Shown: positions 55,390 to 64,000 of the stretch, in pieces
Numbering within the stretch: the first letter of the stretch is position 1
Layout of the letters: each line of letters opens with the position of its first letter
Source: Cavia porcellus
Lineage: Eukaryota > Chordata > Mammalia > Rodentia > Caviidae
Direction of reading: 5' to 3'
NCBI RefSeq assembly: GCF_034190915.1
Contig: NW_026947507.1
Span: 20,437,501-20,501,500 of the forward strand
DNA: 64,000 nt
Notes under the pieces: model-generated
Databases searched by the model: none
What the model saw: the letters and a program-made list of their open reading frames with translations, nothing else
Told to the model about the DNA's origin: nothing
Position numbers and translations under genes: made by a program

Positions 55390-57175
55390 GAGTAGGTCAC
55401 TGCACAGACTTTATGCCTGGCTTTCTTGAAAGCGATTTTCACTAGCTTTTAAAAAATGTAAGCTGACTTAGGGACACCTTGCTCTCAATCTCATCAGTAA
55501 TTTCAACACACTGCAGAGACTCTCAGCCATCCCTTTTCAGAAGGAAACTCATATTATCAACCATCAATCTCTTTGAAACTATCAGGAAGCACAACTTCTC
55601 CAAAAGGAAGAGGTCAAAGAAGTAATGTGAGTCTCATTAACATGAGTCAGCAGAACTTTCCCAGCCTCTTGCGATTATTTCACAAAGTCCAAACATAAAG
55701 CCTTGAATCATTTTGTCACAGTGAAATTGTTGGTCAATCATACACTGGTAGAGGCAATATGGTTTCATCACCTAGTACCTCATAGCAGGATGAAAGAGGC
55801 TCAAGGCAAATTCTGTCTGTTGTTCACACTGCCACCAGAATCTTATTGTCCCTCAAGATCTAAAGTAAGAAAGCTTGCAAAACTGATTTGTGGACTTTGT
55901 TTCTATAACAAACCACATTTGGCAACAAGCTGGTCCCCTTAGGCTGCCTCAGAACTCTTCTAGGTCAAACCAGTAACAGCTCCTAGTATATGAGTGGGAC
56001 TGGACATTATCCTCTGCAGATTTGTTGGTGGCTGCCTGTCTTTTGAAGAAACTATAAGACAGGATACTGAAGAGTCAGAGTAGTTGTGGAAAATATCAGC
56101 AGCTTGAGAAGGTCCAGAAATCAGAGTGGAAGGCTAGCAGCACTGCCTAAGTGCTTGCCAGTCTCCTCCTAACCTGCCTGGAGATGCAGCCTACCTCCTT
56201 ATAGTGCAGTCCCCAGCATAGTCTTCCCTTATACTCACAACATCAGCAGCAGTGATGGAGCCCAAGTTATTTATTCAGTACCAGGGATTGAACTCACAAC
56301 CTTGGCTTCCCAGGCAAGCACTTGAGCTGATGAGCTAAACCCCCAGCTTTGGAGCCCAGGTTAGAAGCAACTCCCACCGTGTGTATCCTCCAATTGAATT
56401 TCTCTTTACTTTGGGTAGTTCTGAAGGTTCAAGCCCAGTAGAATGGCCCAGTAGGATGTGATTCCAACCTCTCTGGCAAAAGTCAAGGCTTGCTCAGGAC
56501 CGTTGTAAAATTCATCACCTTGATCTACAAGCACGTATGTTTAAATTTGGCTAGAAAATGGCAGCATAAAGCTGGAAGCAGAGTGGAGCAACCAAATACC
56601 ACCTGGTAACTAACAGAAGCAGGCATGTTCATGCAGAATGAAAGAACAATGTGAGGAGATTAAACTGTGGTCTTACATTTTGTGTGAAGCAAGAGGATAA
56701 TATGTTTCATGGAACATAATGAGATTCGATGGACTGGTTAGTTGGGTGTTGGACACAAACAGATGTAAGTGAAATCTGATCAACTTGTACAAGCTGCTGA
56801 GAGTGAATATTCAGATGGCCAGAAAAGATATCACTGTGAAGGGTAAAGATTTACCTGCCTGTCCAAGTGGAATTCTCTCCATGGAGTTCAAATTAAGATG
56901 ACAACCGGTTCTTCCAGTAATAAGTTAAAACATTATCTCTGAAATAAGTGCTAATTTTAATAGACTATCAATAGACATTACAAGAGAGGGAAATCTGCCT
57001 CTAGTTGTAAACATGGTCCTTGTCCCAGATCTAGTTGAAACTAGTCTGGATTTTTTCTCTGGAGCACATTCTTCTCCCTTAGGCTTCTTTGTTTTATTTT
57101 CCTGTTTGTATGAGAGAGGAGATGGTTCTGTACAAATAAACTCAATTTGTTTGTGCTTAAATATTTAAAAAAAAT
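55390..57175 (+). other. Unidentified 1.8-kb segment, possible old retrocopy
   Basis: The segment ends with AATAAA at 57135-57140, followed 26 bp later by an A8 run (57167-57174), as in the 3' end of a reverse-transcribed mRNA or an LTR transcript. Its base composition is less AT-rich than its flanks. All frames are broken (the best is 79 codons, 55703-55942), and I cannot identify a parent gene. An ID SINE (56269-56349) was inserted later. Confidence 0.3.
56256..56362 (-). repeat. ID-type SINE with target-site duplication
   Basis: The reversed ID body at 56269-56349 (CAGTACCAGGGATTGAACTC to GAGCTAAACCCCCAGC) is flanked by TGGAGCCCAAGTT (56256-56268) and TGGAGCCCAGGTT (56350-56362), a 13-bp target-site duplication with one mismatch. 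Confidence 0.9.
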
Positions 57176-57454
57176 TACCCTGCTATATTATTACATCTGT
57201 CACAAAATATTTTACTACAACTTTGCAAAGGAAAAGCCATGGACTTTTCAAAGTTTTTTTCAAGTTTTCTTGTCACCCAACTAAAATTTAAAAAAATCAT
57301 TTTCCTTAAGGGAAATGATCTTAAGAATGGACCAGTTATTAATGGATTATAAAAAGGATTGTCTTTGGGAGCTGATGTGTTAACTTTTCTTGCTTAGGAA
57401 ACAAAGAAGCCTGAGGATCACATCTGCATGAAAAACATTGCTGTGAAACAATCT
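57176..57454. other. AT-rich stretch, nothing recognised
   Basis: No feature recognised. Confidence 0.4.
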
Positions 57455-57820
57455 AATGTAACCCTAAAGGCTCATGTCTTAATAGCTTTGTTCCCAGCCT
57501 GTGGTCTATTGGGAGACAGTGAAATTGTAGAGGTGGGGCCCAGCGGAAGCAAGTTGGGTCATTTGGCTATGTGCGCTTGAAAGGAATATTAGGACTCCAG
57601 CTCTTTCCTCTTTCTCTGCTTCCTGTAAACCATAAAGTGAGCAGCTTTATAACATCCTGTACTTCTCATCATGATGTTCTGCCTTGCCACAGGCCCAAGA
57701 AGCAGCAAGGTCACAAATGACTGTGGACTGAAACTTCTAAAACCATGAATCAAAACAAATAATTTCCTGTTGATTATCTGAGGTAGTTTGCCATAGTGAT
57801 GGAACTCTGACTAACATACA
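57455..57820 (+). repeat. MaLR-like LTR, plus strand
   Basis: CTAAAGGCTCATGTCTTAAT, GAGGTGGGGCCCAGCGGAAG, GGTCACAAATGACTGTGGAC, AACCATGAATCAAAACAAAT, and the end GATGGAACTCTGACTAACAT: the usual MaLR block order, diverged. Confidence 0.65.
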
Positions 57821-57898
57821 GTCGCTTAACTGTTTATAAGACTAAAACAAAGCAACAACAAAATGCACAACAACAAAATGATGTATGTGTAGTGGATG

Positions 57899-58212
57899 TG
57901 AAAGAGTTTTGGCCCAGACAGGACACTGTAGCTGGTAAAACCAAGGAGCTCCATCTCCCCCACCCCTCTGGTGCCAAATGAGTACCAATGGGCTACCTGT
58001 GCATCCCTAATGCCCCCTCAGGCTCCACCCCAAACCTAAGCTACATATATGCCTCCACTCCATGTGTTCCACGGAGAGATCACTGACCTCGATGGGAGAT
58101 GTTGCACCCCAGGGGCTCGGGGGTGTCTCTCCCCGCATTCTCAAAATAAAGGGCATTTATATGTCGTACTTCTTATCTTTTCAGCTGTCACTGGTCCCCC
58201 ACAGTTCTATCT
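57899..58212 (+). repeat. Provirus 2 5' LTR
   Basis: It starts TGAAAGAGTTTTGGCCCAGA, has a TATA-like ACATATATG near 58043-58051 and AATAAA at 58145-58150, and ends TTCTATCT. Compared with the 3' LTR it lacks about 14 bp near 57967. Confidence 0.9.
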
Positions 58213-58214
58213 TA

Positions 58215-58232
58215 TGGTTCTCTGACTGGGAA
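58215..58232 (+). other. Provirus 2 primer-binding site, tRNA-Glu type
   Basis: TGGTTCTCTGACTGGGAA, two bases after the LTR, differs at two positions from the complement of the tRNA-Glu 3' end (TGGTTCCCTGACCGGGAA). This places the element with the Glu-primed class I retroviruses. Provirus 1 has a more degraded version. Confidence 0.75.
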
Positions 58233-59039
58233 TGGCAGAGGAGAGATTCCTGGGGCTTTCCCACTTTGAGTCCCCTGCTGTTCAGGACCAGGACTGGACT
58301 GCATCATGCATTAATTCCTCACTTCTACACTTGGGAGCTGTAAACCTGTCACTGCTGGTTCACAAACAACACCAACCCAGTTTACCACAGATGAGCAACC
58401 CCTGGAGATTGCTGCTGGGCCAGGCCCCAGGCGAGTTTTCTCCCCCTTTCCATGGGTTCGCGTGACACTCTCATGTCCTTAGATAGCCTAAAGCAGAGTC
58501 TTTCTGGGCCAATCTGTGTCCACACTGGCAGACTCTTATGTCCTTCAGAGCTTTTTAAGTTCTCATGGGCAGAGTTGTTACTAAACCCATGTGAAATCCA
58601 CTCATATATTGGTGATGGGCAATTATGAGTTTTGGAACCATAAAATACCGATTGGTCTAGAGTAAAAAGTGATGACTTTAAACTTAGCAGACCACAGTCC
58701 GTTGCCTCATCTGGCTATAACTCTGGGCCAGACCTCACACCAGATTTTATCTTGGGGACCACTTCCTGTCTCCCCCAAAAACCATACCTATCTATGGCTT
58801 ACCACACTGACAACAAGTTTACAAAACTCTCTATCTTTAAGCCTTTGTTTTGGGAATGTGCGTCCTTTCCCACTCCTCCAGGAACCCTCCCCCTCCCCAC
58901 ACTTAAAGAGATAATAGCGTCTTTCTTTGGAGCCTTTCGGAGCTGTTCAGCATCCTCCCCCCACTGTGCACCAACCCATTCCCCACTGAGATGGGAAAAA
59001 CAAGCCCAAACAGTGTTGAGAGATACACACAGGGCTGCT

Positions 59040-59465
59040 TTAAGCTGTTTTAAGCTTTCACACCGTGCCCCAACTCCACGCAGTATCTCGGCTCTTATGT
59101 GGTGCTCCAGGTCTGTGTGGGGTTCAGCTTTAATGCTTTGCCCTAATTCGCATGCCCATGAGCAGATCTGGCTCCACATGGTGGCTCAACTCCGTGTCAG
59201 TCCACCAGCATGTAAGGGCCCAGCTTCGTGCCATGTCCTAACTCCACCTCCCAGCTCCGCCCGCCCCGTGCGCCGCGTGCCCCTGTGCCACCGCTGCTGC
59301 CCTTGCCGCTGCCACCCTGTGCGCGTTTCCAGGGTTAGTCCCAGCCTGCCCTGCATGATATGTCCCAGCACTTGCCCCGCCTTCACTCTGCATGCCCCAC
59401 CCCCACACTGGGCATGCTCTGCTGGTGCACCGGACCACAGACACAGCTCTGCTCAGAGATGCTAT
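59040..59465 (+). repeat. GC-rich, internally repetitive proviral leader
   Basis: Degenerate units of about 35-45 bp built on CAACTCCRYG...GTGCC and CCAGCTTCGTGCCATG-like cores, matching the reverse strand of 49290-50075. The 245-codon frame 58752-59489 reads through it but resembles no retroviral gag and is not conserved as a frame in provirus 1. Confidence 0.65.
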
Positions 59466-59489
59466 TTTTTACATTCTCAAACCATTTAA

Positions 59490-60200
59490 TCAAGGTTAAA
59501 TAAGCTGGCAATAGATAAGACTTTGGCTGATAAACGGGAAAGTGGTCACCTGGTAATTTTTCCAGCCTTGTTTATCAATTAAAGCCATCAGTAATCTCCT
59601 CTTTAACAACTAAAATTAAGATTTATGAATTCCTTTTGCTATAAACTACTAGTAATGTCCTATGTTAAGCTTACTGCCTGTATTATACTGTATTATCACC
59701 GATCTCCTGGTTGACAACTAAAATTAAAAAAAAAATAATTATAAATTCCTTTTGCTGGGAACCACTAGCTCTTTTCCAAAACAAGGGTTATTTGATATAT
59801 GCAAAACAGCAAAACCAACACAGCTGCAGAAACCAAACTTAAACCTTTCCCAGCCTATCTGCCTGCCCTAGCTCAGCCCTCTACTGAGCCATAATTAACT
59901 ATATTCAACTGATATTAAATAACACTGTAGCTGATATCTCTCCTAAATAAAATGGTAAAAATTAATTAAATAGGCCATCCTCCAAAAATCAGATGGCATT
60001 AGACATTTTAATAACATAAAGAGATACTCATATATATGACATAAATAACATGTTGGTTCCTAAAATTCTCTGGACCCATCCTCCTTATGGGAAGTCATTA
60101 CTAATAAATAAATACCCTGCTAATTATATTTGACACCTGCATACTTACTTAATTCTACAGATACCTTCTACTGTAGTCCAAATCCCAAACAAAAAGGCAA
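59490..60200 (+). other. AT-rich proviral segment, non-coding
   Basis: Multiple stops in all frames. It contains a diverged direct duplication around ACAACTAAAATTAAGA (59607-59622) and ACAACTAAAATTAAAA (59714-59729). It is homologous, inverted, to parts of 48800-49290 in provirus 1 (for example CTCTTAATTTTAGTGGTCAA). Confidence 0.5.
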
Positions 60201-60203
60201 AAC

Positions 60204-60545
60204 TTGACCTTCAAACCTCATAGAGACCTTAATATGGCTTTTCGTGTTTTCAACAACAGAGATAACAATAACACTTGTGACACTTGGAGATATGAGACAG
60301 GTAAACCAACACAAGGTGAAGCTGCTTGCCCCCCCCCATGGACCATGCCTCAAATGCAGCAGAAGACATTGGGCAAGAGAGTGCCCCATCCTGGTGTTCC
60401 TTTGGGAGCTTACCCCAGAGCTATTGGATTGTCCTAGCCACCAGAGAGTGGGTAAGCCATCCTAATTTCCAGCCCTCAGAGGAAATGCCAACAATGCCAG
60501 ATTCATCACCAACAGATCTGCTTAAACTTACTGCAAAAGACTGAC
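60204..60545 (+). pseudogene. Provirus 2 nucleocapsid remnant
   Basis: The frame 60244-60465 contains CLKCSRRHWAREC, a retroviral zinc knuckle in which the spacing is C-X2-C-X3-H-X4-C, one residue shorter than the usual CX2CX4HX4C. Nucleocapsid packages the viral RNA. Matrix and capsid are not recognisable upstream, and frame shifts surround the motif, so it is inactive. Confidence 0.6.
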
Positions 60546-60559
60546 AGGGCTCAGGGCCA

Positions 60560-60840
60560 ACATCAGCCCCCTATATGGATGTCTGTCTCAGAGTCCAAGT
60601 CCCACTAAAAGTCTCAGGTAAGACATTCTCTATATTTGTGGACATAGAGGCCATATATACAGAGTTCTTCCTGAGTCTTCAGGCTGCTATATTAAATCCT
60701 CAGCCTCTAGGAGTATTGAGGGTCAACCTATGCCATTTACAAACAGGGCCTATTTCGTGCAGGTCCCAGACTGCTTCTTCCCAGTCCACCCAGTGGTGCC
60801 AAATCTTCCCTCCACCACTCACTCTTCAGTACTAAATCTT
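60560..60840 (+). pseudogene. Provirus 2 protease remnant
   Basis: The frame 60575-60835 holds GKTFSIFVDIEAIYTEF, which occupies the position of the aspartic protease active site; the D-T/S-G triad is changed to D-I-E, which abolishes catalysis. The flap and C-terminal part are not recognisable. It follows the zinc knuckle directly, as in a gag-pro-pol layout. Confidence 0.5.
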
Positions 60841-60925
60841 AAAAATGCTTTTTATTCCCTTGTGTTTATACAGGCTGACTTAGACACTGAGGCCTCAACA
60901 GCTTACACCTGTTATCATTAGTAAA
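60820..60925 (+). pseudogene. Provirus 2 reverse transcriptase remnant
   Basis: The frame 60730-60921 ends with VLNLKNAFYSLVFIQAD, which resembles the LDLKDAFF-type motif of the retroviral reverse transcriptase fingers/palm, bearing a catalytic aspartate in live enzymes (asparagine here). The YXDD box, connection and RNase H are gone; integrase-like sequence begins about 100 bp later. Confidence 0.5.
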
Positions 60926-61014
60926 CCTCTCCTCGGTGATATAAGACCACCCCCTTCCTTTCTTATTCACCAATTTCTCAGACAACCCTGGTCAAGACTG
61001 ACAGATAAATTTTG

Positions 61015-61190
61015 TCTTCTCACTTTGTTTATACTTTTTCAGGATACATAAAAGCCTTTCACACAACCAGGGAGACTGCTGATATACTTGCTAAAGTTCT
61101 GTTACAGCAAATCATTCCAAGGACTACAACCAGGTTACAGCAACCCATACCTGATATTTTTGGCAACCTCAACAGTGATTAGAGTTGCTA
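61015..61190 (+). pseudogene. Provirus 2 integrase core remnant
   Basis: About 61035-61135 reads FSGYIKAFHTTRETADILAK followed by VLLQQIIPR, matching the retroviral integrase core just after its first catalytic aspartate. The zinc-binding and C-terminal domains are absent, and the two remaining acidic residues are not visible. Confidence 0.55.
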
Positions 61191-61439
61191 GACTGCCATC
61201 ATGGTTTCACATTACTCAGGCTAAGTGGTGCCCTTCCAGCCCTAGATCTCACCATCCTTTTGCCTACTCATCTCTGCCTTACCAAGGCCTCACAGCCACG
61301 ACTCTCAGGCTGTCATGTTTTGTTACCCAATTTAGTTTCTAATTTCTTATTCTTTTTACAGCAGGACTCTTAATAGTATTTCCTAAAGACTCCATTGTCA
61401 TGCATACCATAGACAAGCCTTACTACCTACTGTCTTAAC

Positions 61440-61850
61440 CTTTACCCTTTCAGATGGGGGAGTAATCACCTCTAATAACTTCACTCCTCCTAACCCCACA
61501 TTTATTTTTCAGAATTCTACCTCACCATGACAATGATCCTACCTCAACATGGTCCTGATATAATGACATGTCTAAATCAAAGGCACCTTCCCTTTTACCT
61601 CACCTGGCTCCTTAAATATGGTAGTGCCATGCCTCCTCATAACATCTTGTCTCTTTGTTTTTCCAGTCTAACATACGTGCATTCACCAGTGAAGTTGTCC
61701 TGGCTAAAACACCTGGCACCAGCTTCTACATGGGCATTAATTGTCATCCTGTCAACTCCCATAGACCCCAGTACAGCACCTTCTTCCAGCAGGAAGCAGT
61801 TAAAGAGAGAAATCTTCACCCCTTTTCATAATAATAATCATAAGACGGGA
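61440..61850 (+). pseudogene. Provirus 2 conserved block upstream of the 3' LTR
   Basis: The frame 61527-61892 (121 codons, running into the LTR) is the counterpart of 47816-48172 in provirus 1. Position suggests former env, but no envelope hallmark is visible. Conservation between two otherwise decayed copies suggests that the shared ancestor already had this compact structure. Confidence 0.5.
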
Positions 61851-61852
61851 TA

Positions 61853-62178
61853 TGAAAGAATTTTGGCCCAGACAGGCCACTGTAGCTGGTAAAACCAAGG
61901 AGTTCCATTTCCCCCACCCCTAGGAATTTACCTCTGGTGCCAAACGAGTACCAATGGGCTACCTGTGCATCTCTAATGCCCCCTCAGGCTCCACCCCAAG
62001 CCTAAGCTACATATATGCCTCCACTCCATGTGTTCCATGGAGAGATTGCCAACTCCGGGGCGAGATGCTGCGTCCCCGGGGCTTGGGGGTGTCTCTCCCC
62101 GCATTCTCAAAATAAAGGTCATTTATATTTCATACTTCTTATCTTTTTAGCCGCCACCGGTCGCCCACACTTCTATTA
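61853..62178 (+). repeat. Provirus 2 3' LTR
   Basis: It starts TGAAAGAATTTTGGCCCAGA, has AATAAA at 62111-62116 and ends TTCTATTA (CA mutated to TA) just before the GATG duplication. Confidence 0.9.
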
Positions 62179-62220
62179 GATGGAGCTCTCATTCCCTGGA
62201 AAACTAGCTTGATCTTTCAA

Positions 62221-62251
62221 CAAGTCCTCAGGACTTGACATTTCCTCTTGA

Positions 62252-62301
<50 letters not shown>
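62221..62301. repeat. Short palindrome and (TA)n microsatellite
   Basis: CAAGTCCT-C-AGGACTTG (62221-62237) is followed 20 bp later by about 22 uninterrupted TA units (62258-62301). Confidence 0.9.
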
Positions 62302-62305
<4 letters not shown>

Positions 62306-63199
62306 TAACAGTATACTATTCACATTTCTGGTAATCCCTCGACTGTCTCCATTTATTCTCTCCAGTAATATCCATAACCACAACTAATATTTAAAATACT
62401 TTGCTTGACTTGCATTTCAGTGCTTCAAATGCTTTATGTCACTTACATTTTATTTAAACTGTGTTTTTCTTTCCAAGTCCTGCTGTGTATGTACAAAGAT
62501 ATTCCCAACAGCTGACTTTGTCTTGCCTGAATAGTAGGAACCATCACCTCCATCAAGCTTTATGACATTCCTCTTTTGGCCTTTGTTTGGGTTCTGTTGT
62601 TATTCCATGTTTCTCAGGCTTTGTAATATTAAATTCCAATATAGTAATAGCAAAATGCCAAATTCCACACATTTCTTTTATACTTTGTTTCCCGTGAATC
62701 TGTTCATAAATTTCATTGACATTTTCAGTTCCTTGACTTCATTATATCCTAGCTATGGACACTGCTATGGGATCATCTTCCTTCCTATATAGTTTAGAGT
62801 CAAAAAGCATTTTTAAAAATTACTTTTTATTTATTTAATTATTAATATTTGTATTTATTTATTTTTTCCAGCAGGCTTAATTGCTTCTTCCTGTTTTAGA
62901 CACCCTAGATCCAGGTTATTAAATAGAATTAACATAATCACATCCATACAGATGGGTTTCTCTCCATATAATCTTATATTTAGTGTCAGCTGGAATGTTA
63001 GTGTTAGTCTCAGTTCCACTTAACATTTCTTTTTATGCAATGGTCAGCTCTCTATCCTGCTCACTGTGGGAGTTCTGACGAGCTTCATTTCTTTCCTTAG
63101 GTAGATCTGGAGCCCTAATTTGTTCTTTTTCAGTATATTACTTTCTTAATGCCTAAACTACTGAGAATATTGGGCTCTGGGTCACTTCTGCACCTAAAG
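62302..63199. other. AT-rich stretch, nothing recognised
   Basis: Single-copy DNA. The frame at 62562-62792 is short and AT-driven. Confidence 0.4.
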
Positions 63200-63278
63200 C
63201 TTCTTCTTCTTCTTCTTCTTCTTCTTCTTCTTCTTCTTCTTCTTCTTCTTCTTCTTCTTCTTCTTCTTCTTTTTTTTT
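63200..63278. repeat. (CTT)~24 microsatellite with T-run
   Basis: Uninterrupted CTT (GAA on the minus strand) from 63200 to 63270, then a T-run to 63278. The poly-leucine frame at 63149-63385 is just the repeat translated. Confidence 0.95.
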
Positions 63279-63983
63279 CATTTTACTTTCTTTCTCAAAA
63301 TCTTTCCTTATTGCAAGAGATTAGAAATATTTGCCTCTTTCACCAACTTTTCACTCTTCAGAACACATCTTTTCCTCTACTCTAAAAAGTAGATGCTAAG
63401 ACTATCATCTCTATATTCACCAATATATACAGCATATTCATAACTTCATCTTTTAAAAAATAAACTTCCCTTGATCCCAGACACTGTTACAGACATGGCC
63501 CTATAGTCTTTCTTTCTCTGAAGAACTAGGATTGGCTTGTTCGAGCTCTTTTTCTACCTCTACTTCCTCATTCCTTCCTATTCTCCTTCAACATTCTTTG
63601 CTCACTGTACTTTAACAATATTCTTGCTAATGTTTTACCAATAAATTCCTAATTTTGAAACCAAGGGAAATTCTTTTTTCTCTGTAATACTTAGTCTAGC
63701 TGACCATTTCTTTCCCTCTTTCTTATGGAAACTTTCCTTGTGCCATCGAACTATATTCCTGACCCTATATAAACAATTCTTGTAATTTACTAGGAATGTT
63801 TAAAATGCTTATGAGTTGTACTTACTCTAGGAAGATCGGATAATGTTTTTTTTCAATGTGGCAATTAATCTGTGTCCTGAGAGATGGCATGGTAAATCAA
63901 TTAAGGTCATAGCATCGGGATTATATATTTCTACTTATTCTCTACATAAATTTGGACAAATGCTTAATTTCTCTGTATCTCAG
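63279..63983. other. Pyrimidine-rich single-copy stretch
   Basis: No gene or repeat recognised. Confidence 0.4.
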
Positions 63984-64000
63984 TGTTATGGATTGGAAAG
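63984..64000 (+). repeat. Possible start of a MaLR LTR cut by the window end
   Basis: TGTTATGGATTGGAAAG resembles the start of the MaLR LTRs at 20404 and 53130. Only 17 bases are available. Confidence 0.3.

Larger units (their letters stand above)
57899..62178 (+). mobile_element. Provirus 2: class I endogenous retrovirus, non-autonomous
   Basis: 5' LTR (57899-58212), tRNA-Glu-like primer-binding site (58215-58232), a leader of about 2 kb with a GC-rich repeat part, nucleocapsid and protease remnants, short polymerase and integrase remnants, a conserved block before the 3' end, and 3' LTR (61853-62178). GATG at 57895-57898 and 62179-62182 is a 4-bp target-site duplication. At ~4.3 kb it is about half the length of a complete gammaretrovirus-like provirus; most of gag, pol and env is missing and every remnant is frame-broken. 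By eye the LTRs differ at roughly a tenth of sites. It lies in the opposite orientation to provirus 1. Confidence 0.9.

Noticed and set aside
58752..59489. 245-codon frame in provirus 2 as an intact gag or accessory gene
   Set aside because: It reads through the leader repeat and is not conserved in the homologous part of provirus 1; composition is Ser/Pro/Cys/His-rich without known motifs.
63149..63385. Poly-leucine reading frame
   Set aside because: It is the (CTT)n microsatellite translated.

Overview
The window is a gene-poor stretch of nuclear DNA from a rodent. The evidence is B1-type (7SL-derived) SINEs with the internal duplication of about 29 bp, tRNA-Ala-derived ID-type SINEs with oligo(A) tails, fused B1-ID copies, MaLR-type LTRs, a LINE-1 family with tandem promoter monomers, and many microsatellites. 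No B2 or B4 SINE was seen, so a non-murid rodent of the mouse-related clade (for example the beaver/kangaroo-rat group) is a reasonable but unproven guess.

Only one gene-regulatory feature is convincing: a CpG island at about 17.19-17.86 kb. It holds GC boxes, a CACGTGAC E-box, a CCAAT box, a consensus splice donor on the minus strand (exon end at 17426) and a nearly palindromic RFX X-box (GTTACCTGGCAAC, 17769-17781). It looks like the promoter and first exon(s) of one gene, or of a divergent pair, whose other exons lie outside the window. The gene cannot be named from this sequence. The X-box hints at a cilium-related gene.

Left of the island (0-17 kb) is a cluster of LINE-1 5'- and 3'-end pieces at 2.4-6.0 kb, with two separate arrays of ~60-bp repeats, followed by AT-rich single-copy DNA with scattered SINEs, an old MaLR LTR and several strong inverted repeats. 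One of these is a perfect 44-bp palindrome. From 18 to 47 kb lie AT-rich intronic or intergenic DNA, MaLR and ERVL-like LTRs, a class I retroviral fragment, B1 and ID SINEs (two ID copies with clear target-site duplications) and microsatellites.

From 47.4 to 62.2 kb, two related proviruses of a class I endogenous retrovirus lie in opposite orientations. Provirus 1 (47423-52916, minus) is interrupted by a 5'-truncated LINE-1 (50578-52156). Provirus 2 (57899-62178, plus) has a clean GATG target-site duplication and a tRNA-Glu-like primer-binding site. Both have a GC-rich, internally repetitive leader of roughly 2 kb in place of an intact gag, and only decayed remnants of nucleocapsid, protease and (provirus 2) polymerase/integrase. 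They look like non-autonomous, long-dead elements. No intact protein-coding gene, rRNA, functional tRNA or CRISPR array was found.
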